From CAZART01 sp964487555 (lineage in GTDB: Bacteria > Bacteroidota > Rhodothermia > Rhodothermales > VXPQ01), in assembly GCA_964487555.1 (NCBI GenBank), contig CAZART010000001.1, positions 1 to 64,000 on the forward strand: 64,000 bases of DNA, given 5' to 3'. The position numbers and the translations under genes are program-made. The notes beneath the pieces are model-generated. The model was not told where the DNA came from. It did not search any database and worked only from the letters and a program-made list of their open reading frames with translations. Shown here one piece after another: positions 24,951 through 33,793 of this stretch (position 1 is its first letter; each line of letters starts with the position of its first letter).

Positions 24951-25967
24951 ATGCTACAGACCAGTGTGATCGGCAGCCACGCGTGGCCGTCGTGGTTCAT
25001 CACGGCCGTCGAGGCCATCAAGAACGGCGCCTTCGGGCCGAAGGACGTCGAAGAGACCCTCAACGACGCCGTCGATGTCGCGCTTCGCGACCAGGAGGAC
25101 GCCGGCATCGACGTCGTCACCGATGGAGAAATGCGGCGGTTCGGGTTTTTCACGGCGGATTTTTACGGGCGCCTGACCGGGCTGACACCCCGACCGGCGC
25201 TCCGAAAGATCGGTCCGGCGGGGCACGACCAGCGCGAGCGCCTCGAAGCCTTCGAGCCGTTCGATGCGCCGGACGGTCTCGGACTGATCGACGAATACCG
25301 GTATGTCCGCGAGCGCACGCAGCGTGCCGTAAAAGTGCCCTGCCCCGGCCCGTTTACCCTGGCAGGCCGCATCGCCGTACCCGGTCCGCACTATAAGGAT
25401 CGCGTCGAGGTGGCGTACGCCTTCGCCGACATCATCAATCGTGAGCTGAAAGCGCTGGTCGATGCCGGAGCGGATTTCATCCAGCTGGACGAGCCCTCTT
25501 ACGCGGTGCACCCCGAGGATCCGACCGACTTCGTCGACCTGTTCAACCGCACCGTAAAAGACGTCGACGCTCGCATCGGACTACATCTCTGTTTCGGCAA
25601 CTTTGTCGGCCGGCCTGTAGCCCACCGGACGTACAAACCTCTCTTTCCGCATATCCTCGATGCCGACGTGGACGAGCTGGCCATGGAATTTGCGAATCGT
25701 GAGCTGTCCGAGCTGGAGCTAGCTGCGAAGGTGGCGGAGGCCGGTAAGACGATCGCGGCCGGATTGGTGGACGTAAAGAATTACTACATCGAACCTCCCG
25801 AGCTCGTGGCTGAGCGCATCCGCAAGACCTTGACGTACGTCGCCCCCTCTAATCTGGTCGTCACGCCCGATTGCGGGCTCAGTCAGACGGCGCGATGGGC
25901 GGCCGTGGCGAAGCTGAAAAACATGGTCGCGGGGGCGGCGATTGTGCGGCGGGAGCTGCGGGCATGA
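24951..25967 (+). CDS. MetE-like (cobalamin-independent methionine synthase C-domain) protein
   Basis: The 338-residue protein resembles the catalytic C-terminal barrel of MetE as a stand-alone unit. It begins TSVIGSHAWP and contains DVVTDGEMRR, the substrate loop FIQLDEPSYA, the zinc-site motif GLHLCFGN (His and Cys) and PDCGLSQTA with the second Cys. The N-terminal half of full MetE (~750 residues) is absent. Core-MetE proteins transfer methyl groups to thiols, but the methyl donor varies and is often not methyltetrahydrofolate. It follows the SDR gene by 43 bp. Confidence 0.85.
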   Translation: MLQTSVIGSHAWPSWFITAVEAIKNGAFGPKDVEETLNDAVDVALRDQEDAGIDVVTDGEMRRFGFFTADFYGRLTGLTPRPALRKIGPAGHDQRERLEAFEPFDAPDGLGLIDEYRYVRERTQRAVKVPCPGPFTLAGRIAVPGPHYKDRVEVAYAFADIINRELKALVDAGADFIQLDEPSYAVHPEDPTDFVDLFNRTVKDVDARIGLHLCFGNFVGRPVAHRTYKPLFPHILDADVDELAMEFANRELSELELAAKVAEAGKTIAAGLVDVKNYYIEPPELVAERIRKTLTYVAPSNLVVTPDCGLSQTARWAAVAKLKNMVAGAAIVRRELRA

Positions 25968-26041
25968 ATCCGAGCCCTGTCGACGTGACGGCCGTACGAC
26001 GCGCATTGTTTGGCGCGGCAGTGTGATTTGCGGAACAGCGC

Positions 26042-26157
26042 GAGTTGCGTGTAGTGACGTGAGACCGGCGGTACGGCACGAGGTGCGTGCAGTGACGGTA
26101 AAACCGAAGGTACGGCACGAGGTGCGTGCAGTGACGGTGAACCGGCGGTACGGCACG
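26042..26157. repeat. Three-copy tandem repeat of 38-39 bp between convergent genes
   Basis: Units at 26042-26079, 26080-26118 and 26119-26156 share the core GAGGTGCGTGCAGTGACGG and end TACGGCAC; the first unit is the most diverged. The array occupies most of the 213-bp gap 25968-26180 between two converging genes, with no ORF of note. Confidence 0.85.
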
Positions 26158-26180
26158 TGCCGGCCCGCCGACTCGAAGAA

Positions 26181-27038
26181 TCACTCCTCCGGAGCGGGCA
26201 GATCGCAGCTCCATCGGCCGCCGTTTTCGAGTACGATGGCGCGCTGTCCGAGGCGCTCCGCCTCCGCGAGAAAAGGCTCCGGTGACGCCGTGTTGAATGC
26301 GAACATGTCGTAGTGGCACGGAATCACGACGCCGGCACCTACCTCATGGGCCAGTCGCGCGGCCTCCTCTCCGCTCAGGTTTCCGGCGACTCTTCGCTCC
26401 GGCTTTCGACCGTTAATCGGAAGCATCGCCACATCGATGGACCATCGGCGAAGCCGGCCTTCGATGCCGGTGTATCGAACCGTGTCGCCGCTGTGATAGA
26501 CGGTCCAGGGTCCGAATTCGACGACGTAGCCAAGGTGGGTCATACGCCCTTGCTCATCCCGATGCAGATCCTCGTGCGCCGCCGGTACCGCCGTCACGCG
26601 GAAGCCGTCGATATCGGTCTGTACACCGTCGTCGAGACCGATCGGACGCTTCACGTCTATATCGAGGCGTTCTGCCACAAGCCGGCGATTGGCTTCGGCG
26701 ATCACGAACGACATCGACGGATTCGCCCGAATCAACGGGATCAGTGTTTCCGCGTCGAGGTGGTCGGTGTGATTGTGGGAGGACGTGGCGATATCGATGA
26801 AATCGAGCCGAGCGGGATCGATCACTCGTTCCGTCATCCGCACGTGCGGCTTGTCCGTACCGGCGTACTTCTTCGTGAGCGAATCCGACAGATACGGATC
26901 GAACAGAAGATGGCGTCCCTCCCATTGAAGCAAGAATCCGCTCTGGCCGAGCCACCAGAGATGAAAGCGATCGGTGCGTTGCTCGGCCGAGCGGACGTCA
27001 TCGAGAAAGGAGTCGCCCTGCCGCAGCGGCTTGATCAT
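26181..27038 (-). CDS. MBL-fold metallohydrolase (UlaG-like lactonase family)
   Basis: The 285-residue protein has the metallo-beta-lactamase fold with SHNHTDHLD (near residue 87-95) binding two metals, further ligands in VTAVPAAHED and YHSGDT, and a terminal IPCHYDMFAFN. This arrangement is closest to UlaG-type L-ascorbate-6-phosphate lactonases and related lactone hydrolases of the cytoplasm. No signal peptide. Sugar-type genes upstream in the window make a lactone substrate plausible. It lies 33 bp downstream of the SET gene on the same strand. Confidence 0.87.
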   Translation of the reverse strand: MIKPLRQGDSFLDDVRSAEQRTDRFHLWWLGQSGFLLQWEGRHLLFDPYLSDSLTKKYAGTDKPHVRMTERVIDPARLDFIDIATSSHNHTDHLDAETLIPLIRANPSMSFVIAEANRRLVAERLDIDVKRPIGLDDGVQTDIDGFRVTAVPAAHEDLHRDEQGRMTHLGYVVEFGPWTVYHSGDTVRYTGIEGRLRRWSIDVAMLPINGRKPERRVAGNLSGEEAARLAHEVGAGVVIPCHYDMFAFNTASPEPFLAEAERLGQRAIVLENGGRWSCDLPAPEE

Positions 27039-27071
27039 GAAAAGATGTGCGACATTGATGGTAGTCTAGCG

Positions 27072-27749
27072 TCACGAGTTCTTCTTGCTGCCCGTAGGCT
27101 CGGCTTCAGGAGCGTGGCCGTTCCGCCGCTCTGACCACTCCGCGCCGACAAGATCGCCTTCCGGCGCTGCGCATTTAAGGGCTCGAACAGAGCGGAATCC
27201 GCTCCCTGTTTCGAGATATTCGTCAAGCGCTTTTCGGCGGTCGGGATCCATGAGATCTAGAAGCGGCTGCTCGACGCGGCGGACGAAGTGCAGCGCGTCG
27301 CGTATCCGCTCATCCCATGCCCGGTAGTACTTATCGATATCGGTGGAACGGATCACCCGTCGACACTCTCTGCTTCCGCACAAACATTCGATGTCGTATT
27401 GGAGATTGAAAAGGCCGTACTCGTCCGTGATCTCTTCGCCCGGCTTGATGTCTCGAAGCGCGATCTCGAAGCCGTAGCCGGCGCTCATGGTGTTCGGATC
27501 ACAGGAGTGATTCACGTATTTGGCCGTGTCCCAGCTGAGAATGCGGTAGCCCCGAGGATCGATAAATGAATACTTCTCCGCCATCGACTTGAGCGGCTCG
27601 TCAAGCACCTCGAACTCGCTCGGTGACAACTCAATTTCTAAGGCATCTTGTACGTAGACCAGGGTCCCTTTCGGAATGAAGGACGTCGCGAAAATGCCGA
27701 CGCCGATGGTGTCGCTAACTCCTTTGAGCGTAGTGCCAGGATGTATCAT
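27072..27749 (-). CDS. SET domain protein (putative lysine methyltransferase)
   Basis: The 225-residue protein has a SET core: GVGIFATSFIPKGTLVYV at the N-terminus (SAM-binding strand), YVNHSCDPNTMS (the NHSxxPN pseudoknot motif), PGEEITDEYG with the catalytic Tyr, and a post-SET-like CLCGSRECR cluster that could bind zinc with a third Cys. These motifs are intact, so protein lysine methylation is plausible; bacterial substrates are mostly unknown. A Lys/Glu-rich tail (about 200-225) follows. It is divergent from the sugar-binding lipoprotein gene. Confidence 0.85.
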   Translation of the reverse strand: MIHPGTTLKGVSDTIGVGIFATSFIPKGTLVYVQDALEIELSPSEFEVLDEPLKSMAEKYSFIDPRGYRILSWDTAKYVNHSCDPNTMSAGYGFEIALRDIKPGEEITDEYGLFNLQYDIECLCGSRECRRVIRSTDIDKYYRAWDERIRDALHFVRRVEQPLLDLMDPDRRKALDEYLETGSGFRSVRALKCAAPEGDLVGAEWSERRNGHAPEAEPTGSKKNS

Positions 27750-28083
27750 CGAGTCACGAACGAATAAAATGAACGGCTTCTCTGCTCTAGATCCTCACGT
27801 ACTCATTCTTCTGAGCCGTGACGTCCGCGGTTGTGATCGGGCCTAATAAAAAGCACGTACGCCGGATGGTTCAATATCCTCCTTCAATTCTCCACATGGC
27901 GCTGTCCGAACGAACTTCCGATTACGCGGCGGGACCGGCGCCCGTTCGAACACAAATACGGCTCTACAATGCCGGGAATCCCATCTTCGGGCGGATTGCA
28001 CGTTAATGTTGCAATCTATCCGCAGCACAGATATTGTGTCGATCTCCGAGCGACTATTCACCTATTCGATAGACGGAAAAGAG
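27750..28083. other. Divergent intergenic region (334 bp)
   Basis: This lies between the SET gene (minus) and the solute-binding lipoprotein (plus) and must hold both promoters. No convincing -33/-7 pair, hairpin or small gene was recognised. Confidence 0.5.
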
Positions 28084-29418
28084 ATGCGCGGTTTTCGGTT
28101 GGATCGGCACGTTCAGGCTCGGGGTCCCGTGGTTTTCGCCACCATTCTTCTCGCATTGACGTTTTCAGGATGCGGTGGTGCCGCGGACGACGGCGTCGTG
28201 ACGCTTCGCTTCTGGCACAGCTTCGTGGCGTCGACGCGTCCTGCGCTGACCGAGCTAATCGAGCGTTTCGAGGAGGAGAATCCCGGCATCCGCATCAATG
28301 CCCAGTACGTGCCCACCGGCGACGGGCTCGTCCGAAAGCTTATGGCAAGCTTTCAGAGCGGAACGGCGCCCGATCTTTCATGGGTGCATGCGGATTTTCT
28401 CGGCAAACTGGTTCAGGCAGACGCCATCTACCCGATGGCCCGATTCATAGAGGGGACCAACGGCCTTTCCGATGAGGAGCTGGCTGATTTCTTCCCCGCG
28501 ACGCTGCAGGCCGCCCGCTGGCGAGACACGTTGTATGCCCTTCCTATGGAGGCGACACTCCTCGGGCTGGTCTACAACAAGGATCAGTTTCGTGAGGCCG
28601 GACTCGACCCAGAGCATCCGCCCGCCACGTGGGACGAGCTCCGCGACTACGCGCGTCGATTGACCAGGGACACGAACGCCGACGGCCGGTTCGACCGTTT
28701 CGGCTTCTACGTGCCCGCCTATCCCGCCTCGGGCGCACTCAGCATCTGGATGGTCCTCCAATGGTCACCGTATCTCTGGAGTGCGGGTGGGTACATCATC
28801 GATGAAGAGCAGACGGAGGTCCTATACGATTCGGAAGCCGGTGTTCAGGCCCTGACGCTCTGGCGCGATCTGTACGAAGAGCAGGGCCGGCCGGCCACGT
28901 CCATGACGCACGACGCCGAGTTCATCGGCCGCCACGTCTCGATGATCATGGACGGACCGTGGGACCTTCCGGAATTCCGCCGGCTCGAACACATCGATTG
29001 GGGCGTCGCACCCCTGCCGGCCGGTCCCGATGGACAGGTCACCTACCTCGCGGGGGAGCACCTCGCGATTTTCAAGAGCACGGAACATGCGGACGCCGCC
29101 TGGACCTTCGTAAAATGGGTGACGCAACCCCAGGTGCAGGCTTTTTTCTCGCGCGAATCCGGTTACCTACCCGTCCGACAGTCGACATTGGAGCTTCCCG
29201 AATATCAGACATATCTAGAACAGGACTGGGCGTTGAAATCCTTTGTCGACCAGATGCCGCTTGGTCGAGCTCGCCGGCCGATCGACTTCTATCACGTCGA
29301 GATCAACCAGCATATCGCCGAAGCCATCGAGAACTCGCTCGTCGGCCGCGCAGACCCTCGGGAGGCACTGCAAGCATCGGCCGTGAAGTCGAACGCGTTG
29401 TTGGGGAGTGGAGAGTGA
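28084..29418 (+). CDS. Extracellular solute-binding lipoprotein, MalE/UgpB-like sugar ABC component
   Basis: The ATG at 28084 gives a 444-residue protein with a lipoprotein signal (hydrophobic run ending LTFSGC, acylated Cys near residue 25). The mature protein matches family 1 solute-binding proteins: VTLRFWHSF at the start, RFEEENPGIRI, GTAPDLSWVH, LVYNKDQFREAGLDP and KWVTQPQVQAFF. These bind oligosaccharides for MalFGK-type importers. No permease or ATPase gene follows; the next gene is a VIT-VWA protein 121 bp downstream, so this is an orphan binding protein or uses a remote transporter. Confidence 0.9.
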   Translation: MRGFRLDRHVQARGPVVFATILLALTFSGCGGAADDGVVTLRFWHSFVASTRPALTELIERFEEENPGIRINAQYVPTGDGLVRKLMASFQSGTAPDLSWVHADFLGKLVQADAIYPMARFIEGTNGLSDEELADFFPATLQAARWRDTLYALPMEATLLGLVYNKDQFREAGLDPEHPPATWDELRDYARRLTRDTNADGRFDRFGFYVPAYPASGALSIWMVLQWSPYLWSAGGYIIDEEQTEVLYDSEAGVQALTLWRDLYEEQGRPATSMTHDAEFIGRHVSMIMDGPWDLPEFRRLEHIDWGVAPLPAGPDGQVTYLAGEHLAIFKSTEHADAAWTFVKWVTQPQVQAFFSRESGYLPVRQSTLELPEYQTYLEQDWALKSFVDQMPLGRARRPIDFYHVEINQHIAEAIENSLVGRADPREALQASAVKSNALLGSGE

Positions 29419-29539
29419 TTCACGCCCGGACGCCGCCTCCACGTACCTCGGATTCGGCCCGAAGCCTTCGAGGACAATAATCCGGGCACCGGAGCCGTTT
29501 CTAAGAACGATTCCTTCAAACGTCAGACCGGTGGCCGTG

Positions 29540-31786
29540 ATGAGATGTTCGCTCTTCTGCTTTTTTGTTGTCGCTGCCGTGATCGGCGGCTCGACCGTCC
29601 AGGCACAGGGCGTAATCATTCGACCGGATTTACGAGCGGCGAACGTCGTCTTAGAGGACCACAGCGTCGATGCACATCTCGAAGAAAACATCGCCACGGT
29701 CGCGGTCGAGCATGTGTTCAGAAATACGGGCAACGCGACCGCCGAGGGCACGTTTCTCTTCCCGCTTCCGCCGAACGCCCACGTTTCGCGGTTCTCGATG
29801 GACGTCGACGGGCGTGAGATGGCCGGGGAGCTGCTAACGGCGGAAGAGGCGCGGAAAATCTATGAGGATATCGTACGGCGGAGCCTCGATCCGGCCTTGC
29901 TGGAGCTGGTCGGGCATCGCTCCTTCCGCGCAAGCATCTTCCCCATACCGCCCGGCGAGAAGCGTACGATCCGCCTGCGCTACGACGCCGAGCTGCCGCG
30001 GGAGGGCAAAATGATCAGCTTTCTCTACCCCCTCCACGGAGCGGTACACACGCGATCCGCCGGCTGGCCGCAGCCCCGCATCCTACCGATCGGCGAGAAT
30101 CCTTCGGGGCCGAATGTTGCGCCCGACGACTCGAAAAACAGTCCCCCGGCGACGTCTGTCCGCATCGAGATGCGGTCGTCCGCCCCTCTCCTGACGATTT
30201 ACTCGCCCTCTCACGACATCGACGTCGACCGCGACGGGGACAGGCGGGCCGTCGTCTCCTTCGAAGGTGAGCTTGCGCGAGAGAATCGAGATTTCGTCGC
30301 TTACTTCAGCGTGGACGAACGCGAGCTTGGCGCCACGCTTCTTACCCACCGCCCTTACAGGGACAAGGCCGGATATTTCATGCTTCTGCTCTCTCCGCGC
30401 GTGAATGCAGCGCAGGAGCGGGTGCAGCCGAAGGATCTCGTCTTCGTGCTCGACACGTCGGGCAGTATGGCTGGTGAGAAAATCGAACAGGCACGGGATG
30501 CCCTGAAGTACTGCCTGAACCGCCTCGGTTCAGAGGACCGCTTTGGCATCGTGGCGTTCAGTTCGGACGTGGATCGATTCCGAGACGAGCTACTGCCGTC
30601 GTCATCGCGCCGGGATGCGCTGTATTTCGTCGACCAACTGGAGGCAAGTGGAGGCACGAACATCCACGACGCCCTCGTCTCCGCCGCCGAGATGATCGAC
30701 GGCAGCAAACGCGGCATGGTGGTGTTTCTCACGGACGGCCTGCCCAGCACGGGCGTCACGGATGAAGGGGAGATCCGCCGGACCGCATCCGCCGCATTTG
30801 ACGGCCCCGCACGAGTCTTCTCGTTCGGTGTCGGCTACGACGTCAATACGCGGCTCCTCGACGGCCTGTCCCGTTCGACGGGCGCACCGGCCGACTACAT
30901 CTCGCCGAACGAGAACATTGAAGAGCGCGTATCCACCTTCTACGAAAAGATCCGGCATCCACTTCTGACGGATCTATCTTTCGAGCTCACCGGTGGCGAA
31001 ACCTATGCGTTCGCCCCCCGGAGCCTCACCGATCTCTACCGCGGCTCGCAGCTGATCGTCGCCGGACGCTATCGCCAACCGGGAGATGCACGGCTCGTCC
31101 TATCGGGCCTCCAGGACGGACGCCGCGTCACGTTCAACTACGATCTCGACTTCTCGGACGAGGTGCGGGAACGCGATTTCGTAGCCCGCCTGTGGGCCAC
31201 CCGCCGAGTGGGTCAGCTTCTCGATGAGGTACGGATGAACGGCGAGACCTCCGCGTTGAAGGAAGAGATCGTCGCGCTCGCGAAAGAATTCGGCCTCGTC
31301 ACGCCCTACACGTCGTATCTCGTGCAGGAAGAGGAGTCAATGGCGGAGGACGTCATGCTGCGTCCGCAAGATCGCCGCGGTACGGCCGATATGATGGCGG
31401 CCGGAGCGCACGCGTACCGTTCGAATGCGTCGTCGGGTGCATCGGCGGTAGCCGCCAGCAAGGCGATCCGGGCGATGGAAGCGGCTGAGACCGTCTACGC
31501 GCCATCGAGTCACCACTACGCCACCATTCAAGGCCGGTTGATGAAGCGGGAAGCGAGTGGCGCGTGGCTGGACGACGCGTTTGTCGAAGGTGACGAGGTG
31601 ATTGGTATAAAGATGGGTTCAGACGCCTATTTCGCACTCCTGCGCGCATACCCCGACGCCATCGAGTTCGCGCGCCTCGGAAATGAAATTACGTTCGCGC
31701 TGGGTGAGCGGTTCGTGCGGATTGGCGAGAGCGGTCTGACGAACGCGACTGTCGAAGAGCTGCACCGCATGATCGGAAATCCATAA
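29540..31786 (+). CDS. VIT and VWA domain-containing exported protein
   Basis: From ATG 29540 the protein has 748 residues: a signal peptide, a VIT domain (about 25-150, VEHVFRNTGNATAEGTFLFP), a VWA domain with a full MIDAS site (DTSGS near 305, the Thr of GGTNIHD near 372, and FLTDG near 399), and a C-terminal helical part. The architecture mirrors inter-alpha-trypsin inhibitor heavy chains. In bacteria such proteins are periplasmic or outer-membrane associated and of unknown role, possibly metal-dependent protein binding. There is no sortase or T9SS tail. The frame reaches back to 29408 but that part is not protein-like. Confidence 0.9.
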   Translation: MRCSLFCFFVVAAVIGGSTVQAQGVIIRPDLRAANVVLEDHSVDAHLEENIATVAVEHVFRNTGNATAEGTFLFPLPPNAHVSRFSMDVDGREMAGELLTAEEARKIYEDIVRRSLDPALLELVGHRSFRASIFPIPPGEKRTIRLRYDAELPREGKMISFLYPLHGAVHTRSAGWPQPRILPIGENPSGPNVAPDDSKNSPPATSVRIEMRSSAPLLTIYSPSHDIDVDRDGDRRAVVSFEGELARENRDFVAYFSVDERELGATLLTHRPYRDKAGYFMLLLSPRVNAAQERVQPKDLVFVLDTSGSMAGEKIEQARDALKYCLNRLGSEDRFGIVAFSSDVDRFRDELLPSSSRRDALYFVDQLEASGGTNIHDALVSAAEMIDGSKRGMVVFLTDGLPSTGVTDEGEIRRTASAAFDGPARVFSFGVGYDVNTRLLDGLSRSTGAPADYISPNENIEERVSTFYEKIRHPLLTDLSFELTGGETYAFAPRSLTDLYRGSQLIVAGRYRQPGDARLVLSGLQDGRRVTFNYDLDFSDEVRERDFVARLWATRRVGQLLDEVRMNGETSALKEEIVALAKEFGLVTPYTSYLVQEEESMAEDVMLRPQDRRGTADMMAAGAHAYRSNASSGASAVAASKAIRAMEAAETVYAPSSHHYATIQGRLMKREASGAWLDDAFVEGDEVIGIKMGSDAYFALLRAYPDAIEFARLGNEITFALGERFVRIGESGLTNATVEELHRMIGNP

Positions 31787-31809
31787 CGGTCATCTGCAAC
31801 CCTTCGCAT

Positions 31810-31834
31810 GCACTCCGGGCTCGCGCCGGAGTGC
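31810..31834. terminator. Perfect hairpin between convergent genes (likely bidirectional terminator)
   Basis: GCACTCCGG and CCGGAGTGC form a perfect 9-bp stem with a 7-nt loop, exactly in the 48-bp gap between the ends of the VIT-VWA gene and the FecR-type gene. No T-run follows on either strand, so termination efficiency is uncertain. Confidence 0.55.
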
Positions 31835-33121
31835 TCAATCGGGGAAGGCCAGCTTCTCGCGCAGATAGCCCCACCAGGAGATCGCGTCGAGTCCGAGGTG
31901 CAGACGCCACGCTTCGAACATCTCTTTATCACCATTGATAATACCCTCGCGCGTCGCCCCGATCGGCGGATGGACGAGCTCCACGAGCCGCCCGTAAATC
32001 CTCTCCCGGCGCTCCCCGCCGGACCGCTCCACGAGCTGCCACAACGTCATGGCGTCTTCCGGGCGCGCCTCCGCTAAAACAACGTCGAGATCTTCTTCGC
32101 GCCCTCCTTGAAAATCGTAACGCTCCAGAGCGGATTGCAGCGCGAGTGAGGCATCCTCCGAGAAGACGGTACCCGGACCGAAATCCGGCGACGCATAGCA
32201 CATCGCCCCGGCCGGAACGACCGATGATTTCCCCTCCCTCTCCAGCTCGACGTAGCCGGACGTCACGTGTAGTATGCTCTTTCCCGTGCTGTCGACGTCA
32301 AGTGTATAGGCGCATCCGAGGTCTATCGCCGTGGCCGAGGGCGTTTCGACGAAGAACAACCTGGGTGGTGCCCAGATGCGCGCTTCGATCCGCCCTTCCC
32401 TCAGGGCGATTCGGTGATCATTCAGCGTCGCGCGACGAAGCTGAACGCGCGAGTTCGGCTCCACGGCGACCTCTCCGATGGTCCCGACGCGGAGCCGCGC
32501 TCTTGATGCATCACCCGTCTCGAGCCACTGCCCGGGACGCAACAGTCCCTCCTCACCTATCAGCTGCCGTGCTATAAACGGCGTTCCGTCGAGCGTTTCA
32601 ACGCTCCATCCGGCCCCGCCGGCGCGCGCCAACAACCAGATGACGGCTCCCACGGCCGCAAGAACAACGGTGGCGAGACCGATTCGCACGTGATATCGAC
32701 GCCGCCCCCCGCGCCGACGTGGGGGCGCGCCATCCCGCCCCTCTGAGCGCCGCATGCCGGCGCTGGCCCGCCGCCTTGCCGGATCCGCACGCTCTGCATC
32801 CGCCCATACCGAAGCGCCGGCAGAATCGTCCCGAACCACAGCGTCCGCCGAGCTCGCAGCAGGCGCAACACCATCCACATCCGGCCCTGATGGGGGCCGT
32901 TCACGGAGCCGATTCTCGATGCCTCCCCAAAGGTCGCGGGGCGGATCGATCGTGCGGGGAAGCGCCTGCACGTCGGCGACGAGGCCGCGCAGGGCATCCC
33001 ATTCCGTACGACAGCGCTCGCAGCGTTCCAGGTGCTCCTCGGCGCGGGCCGCGGATTTTACGTCCAACTCACCCTCGAGCAGTCCCTGCAATAGATCGTC
33101 TATGTGTTCGGATGTATTCAT
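31835..33121 (-). CDS. FecR-type anti-sigma factor with zinc-finger N-terminus
   Basis: The 428-residue protein starts with an anti-sigma zinc-binding domain (HLERCERC near residues 30-37 with an upstream His). It continues with a Pro/Ala/Arg-rich linker, one transmembrane helix (about 147-167) and a periplasmic FecR-like domain (about 195-300, GQWLETGDASRARLRVGTIGEVAVEPNSRV split over several strands), then a helical tail. Its start codon overlaps the stop of the ECF sigma gene by 4 bp, so it should hold that sigma factor at the membrane until a periplasmic signal arrives. No TonB receptor follows, unlike in iron-type FecIR systems. Confidence 0.88.
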   Translation of the reverse strand: MNTSEHIDDLLQGLLEGELDVKSAARAEEHLERCERCRTEWDALRGLVADVQALPRTIDPPRDLWGGIENRLRERPPSGPDVDGVAPAASSADAVVRDDSAGASVWADAERADPARRRASAGMRRSEGRDGAPPRRRGGRRRYHVRIGLATVVLAAVGAVIWLLARAGGAGWSVETLDGTPFIARQLIGEEGLLRPGQWLETGDASRARLRVGTIGEVAVEPNSRVQLRRATLNDHRIALREGRIEARIWAPPRLFFVETPSATAIDLGCAYTLDVDSTGKSILHVTSGYVELEREGKSSVVPAGAMCYASPDFGPGTVFSEDASLALQSALERYDFQGGREEDLDVVLAEARPEDAMTLWQLVERSGGERRERIYGRLVELVHPPIGATREGIINGDKEMFEAWRLHLGLDAISWWGYLREKLAFPD

Positions 33122-33660
33122 CGGTTCAGCATCTTCCGAAGCAGCTTGCGCGCCCGATGGAGATGCGCTTTGGATGTGCCGGGAGCGATTTCAAGCATGT
33201 CGGCGATTTCGGCGTGGCTGTAGCCCTCGATGTCGTACAGGACGAGTACCGACCGCGCCTGCGGCGAGAGGTCGGCGATAGCATCCTCGAGATCGATCGC
33301 CTCGTCGTGGCGTGGCCGCTCGGCGGGTGGCGGCACATGCTCGAGTGCGTCTTCCGACGAGATGCGTGTCTTGCGCCGCGCGTCGGACCGCTGCGACATG
33401 CGAACCACGTTCACGGCGATCCGAAACAGCCAGGTTGAGAACGCGCTGTCCCCGCGAAACTGTCCGAGCGAGCGCCAGGCCTGGACGAAGGCGTCCTGCG
33501 TAAGCGCTTCGGCTCGCGTGCGATCGCCGGTCATTCGGATGCACACCGCGAAGATACGACCCACCTCGGCACGGTAGAGCGCTTCGAAAGCCGCCGTGTC
33601 CCCGTTCTGGGCACGTCGAGAGAGTTCGAGATCGTCGATGATGGCTGATGTTACGTTCAC
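33118..33660 (-). CDS. ECF RNA polymerase sigma factor
   Basis: The 180-residue protein has sigma region 2 (about 20-90: FEALYRAEVGRIFAVCIRMTG, DAFVQAWRSLGQFRG, FSTWLFRIAVNVV) and region 4 (about 125-175: LSPQARSVLVLYDIEGYSHAEIA, GTSKAHLHRARKLL). The two are joined by a short charged linker. It is a RpoE-like group ECF factor and is translationally coupled to the zinc-finger FecR-type anti-sigma gene. Target promoters cannot be predicted here. Confidence 0.93.
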   Translation of the reverse strand: MNVTSAIIDDLELSRRAQNGDTAAFEALYRAEVGRIFAVCIRMTGDRTRAEALTQDAFVQAWRSLGQFRGDSAFSTWLFRIAVNVVRMSQRSDARRKTRISSEDALEHVPPPAERPRHDEAIDLEDAIADLSPQARSVLVLYDIEGYSHAEIADMLEIAPGTSKAHLHRARKLLRKMLNR

Positions 33661-33793
33661 TGCGCGCGATCCGATTCCACCCTATGGGATGCCGTCCGTG
33701 CCGAAAAGGTTTAGTTACGCCGTTAAACGATCTGCCTGCGTCCGGCATCCTAGAGAATACACGTTCCCCTGCAATCATCCGCAAAACTCAACC

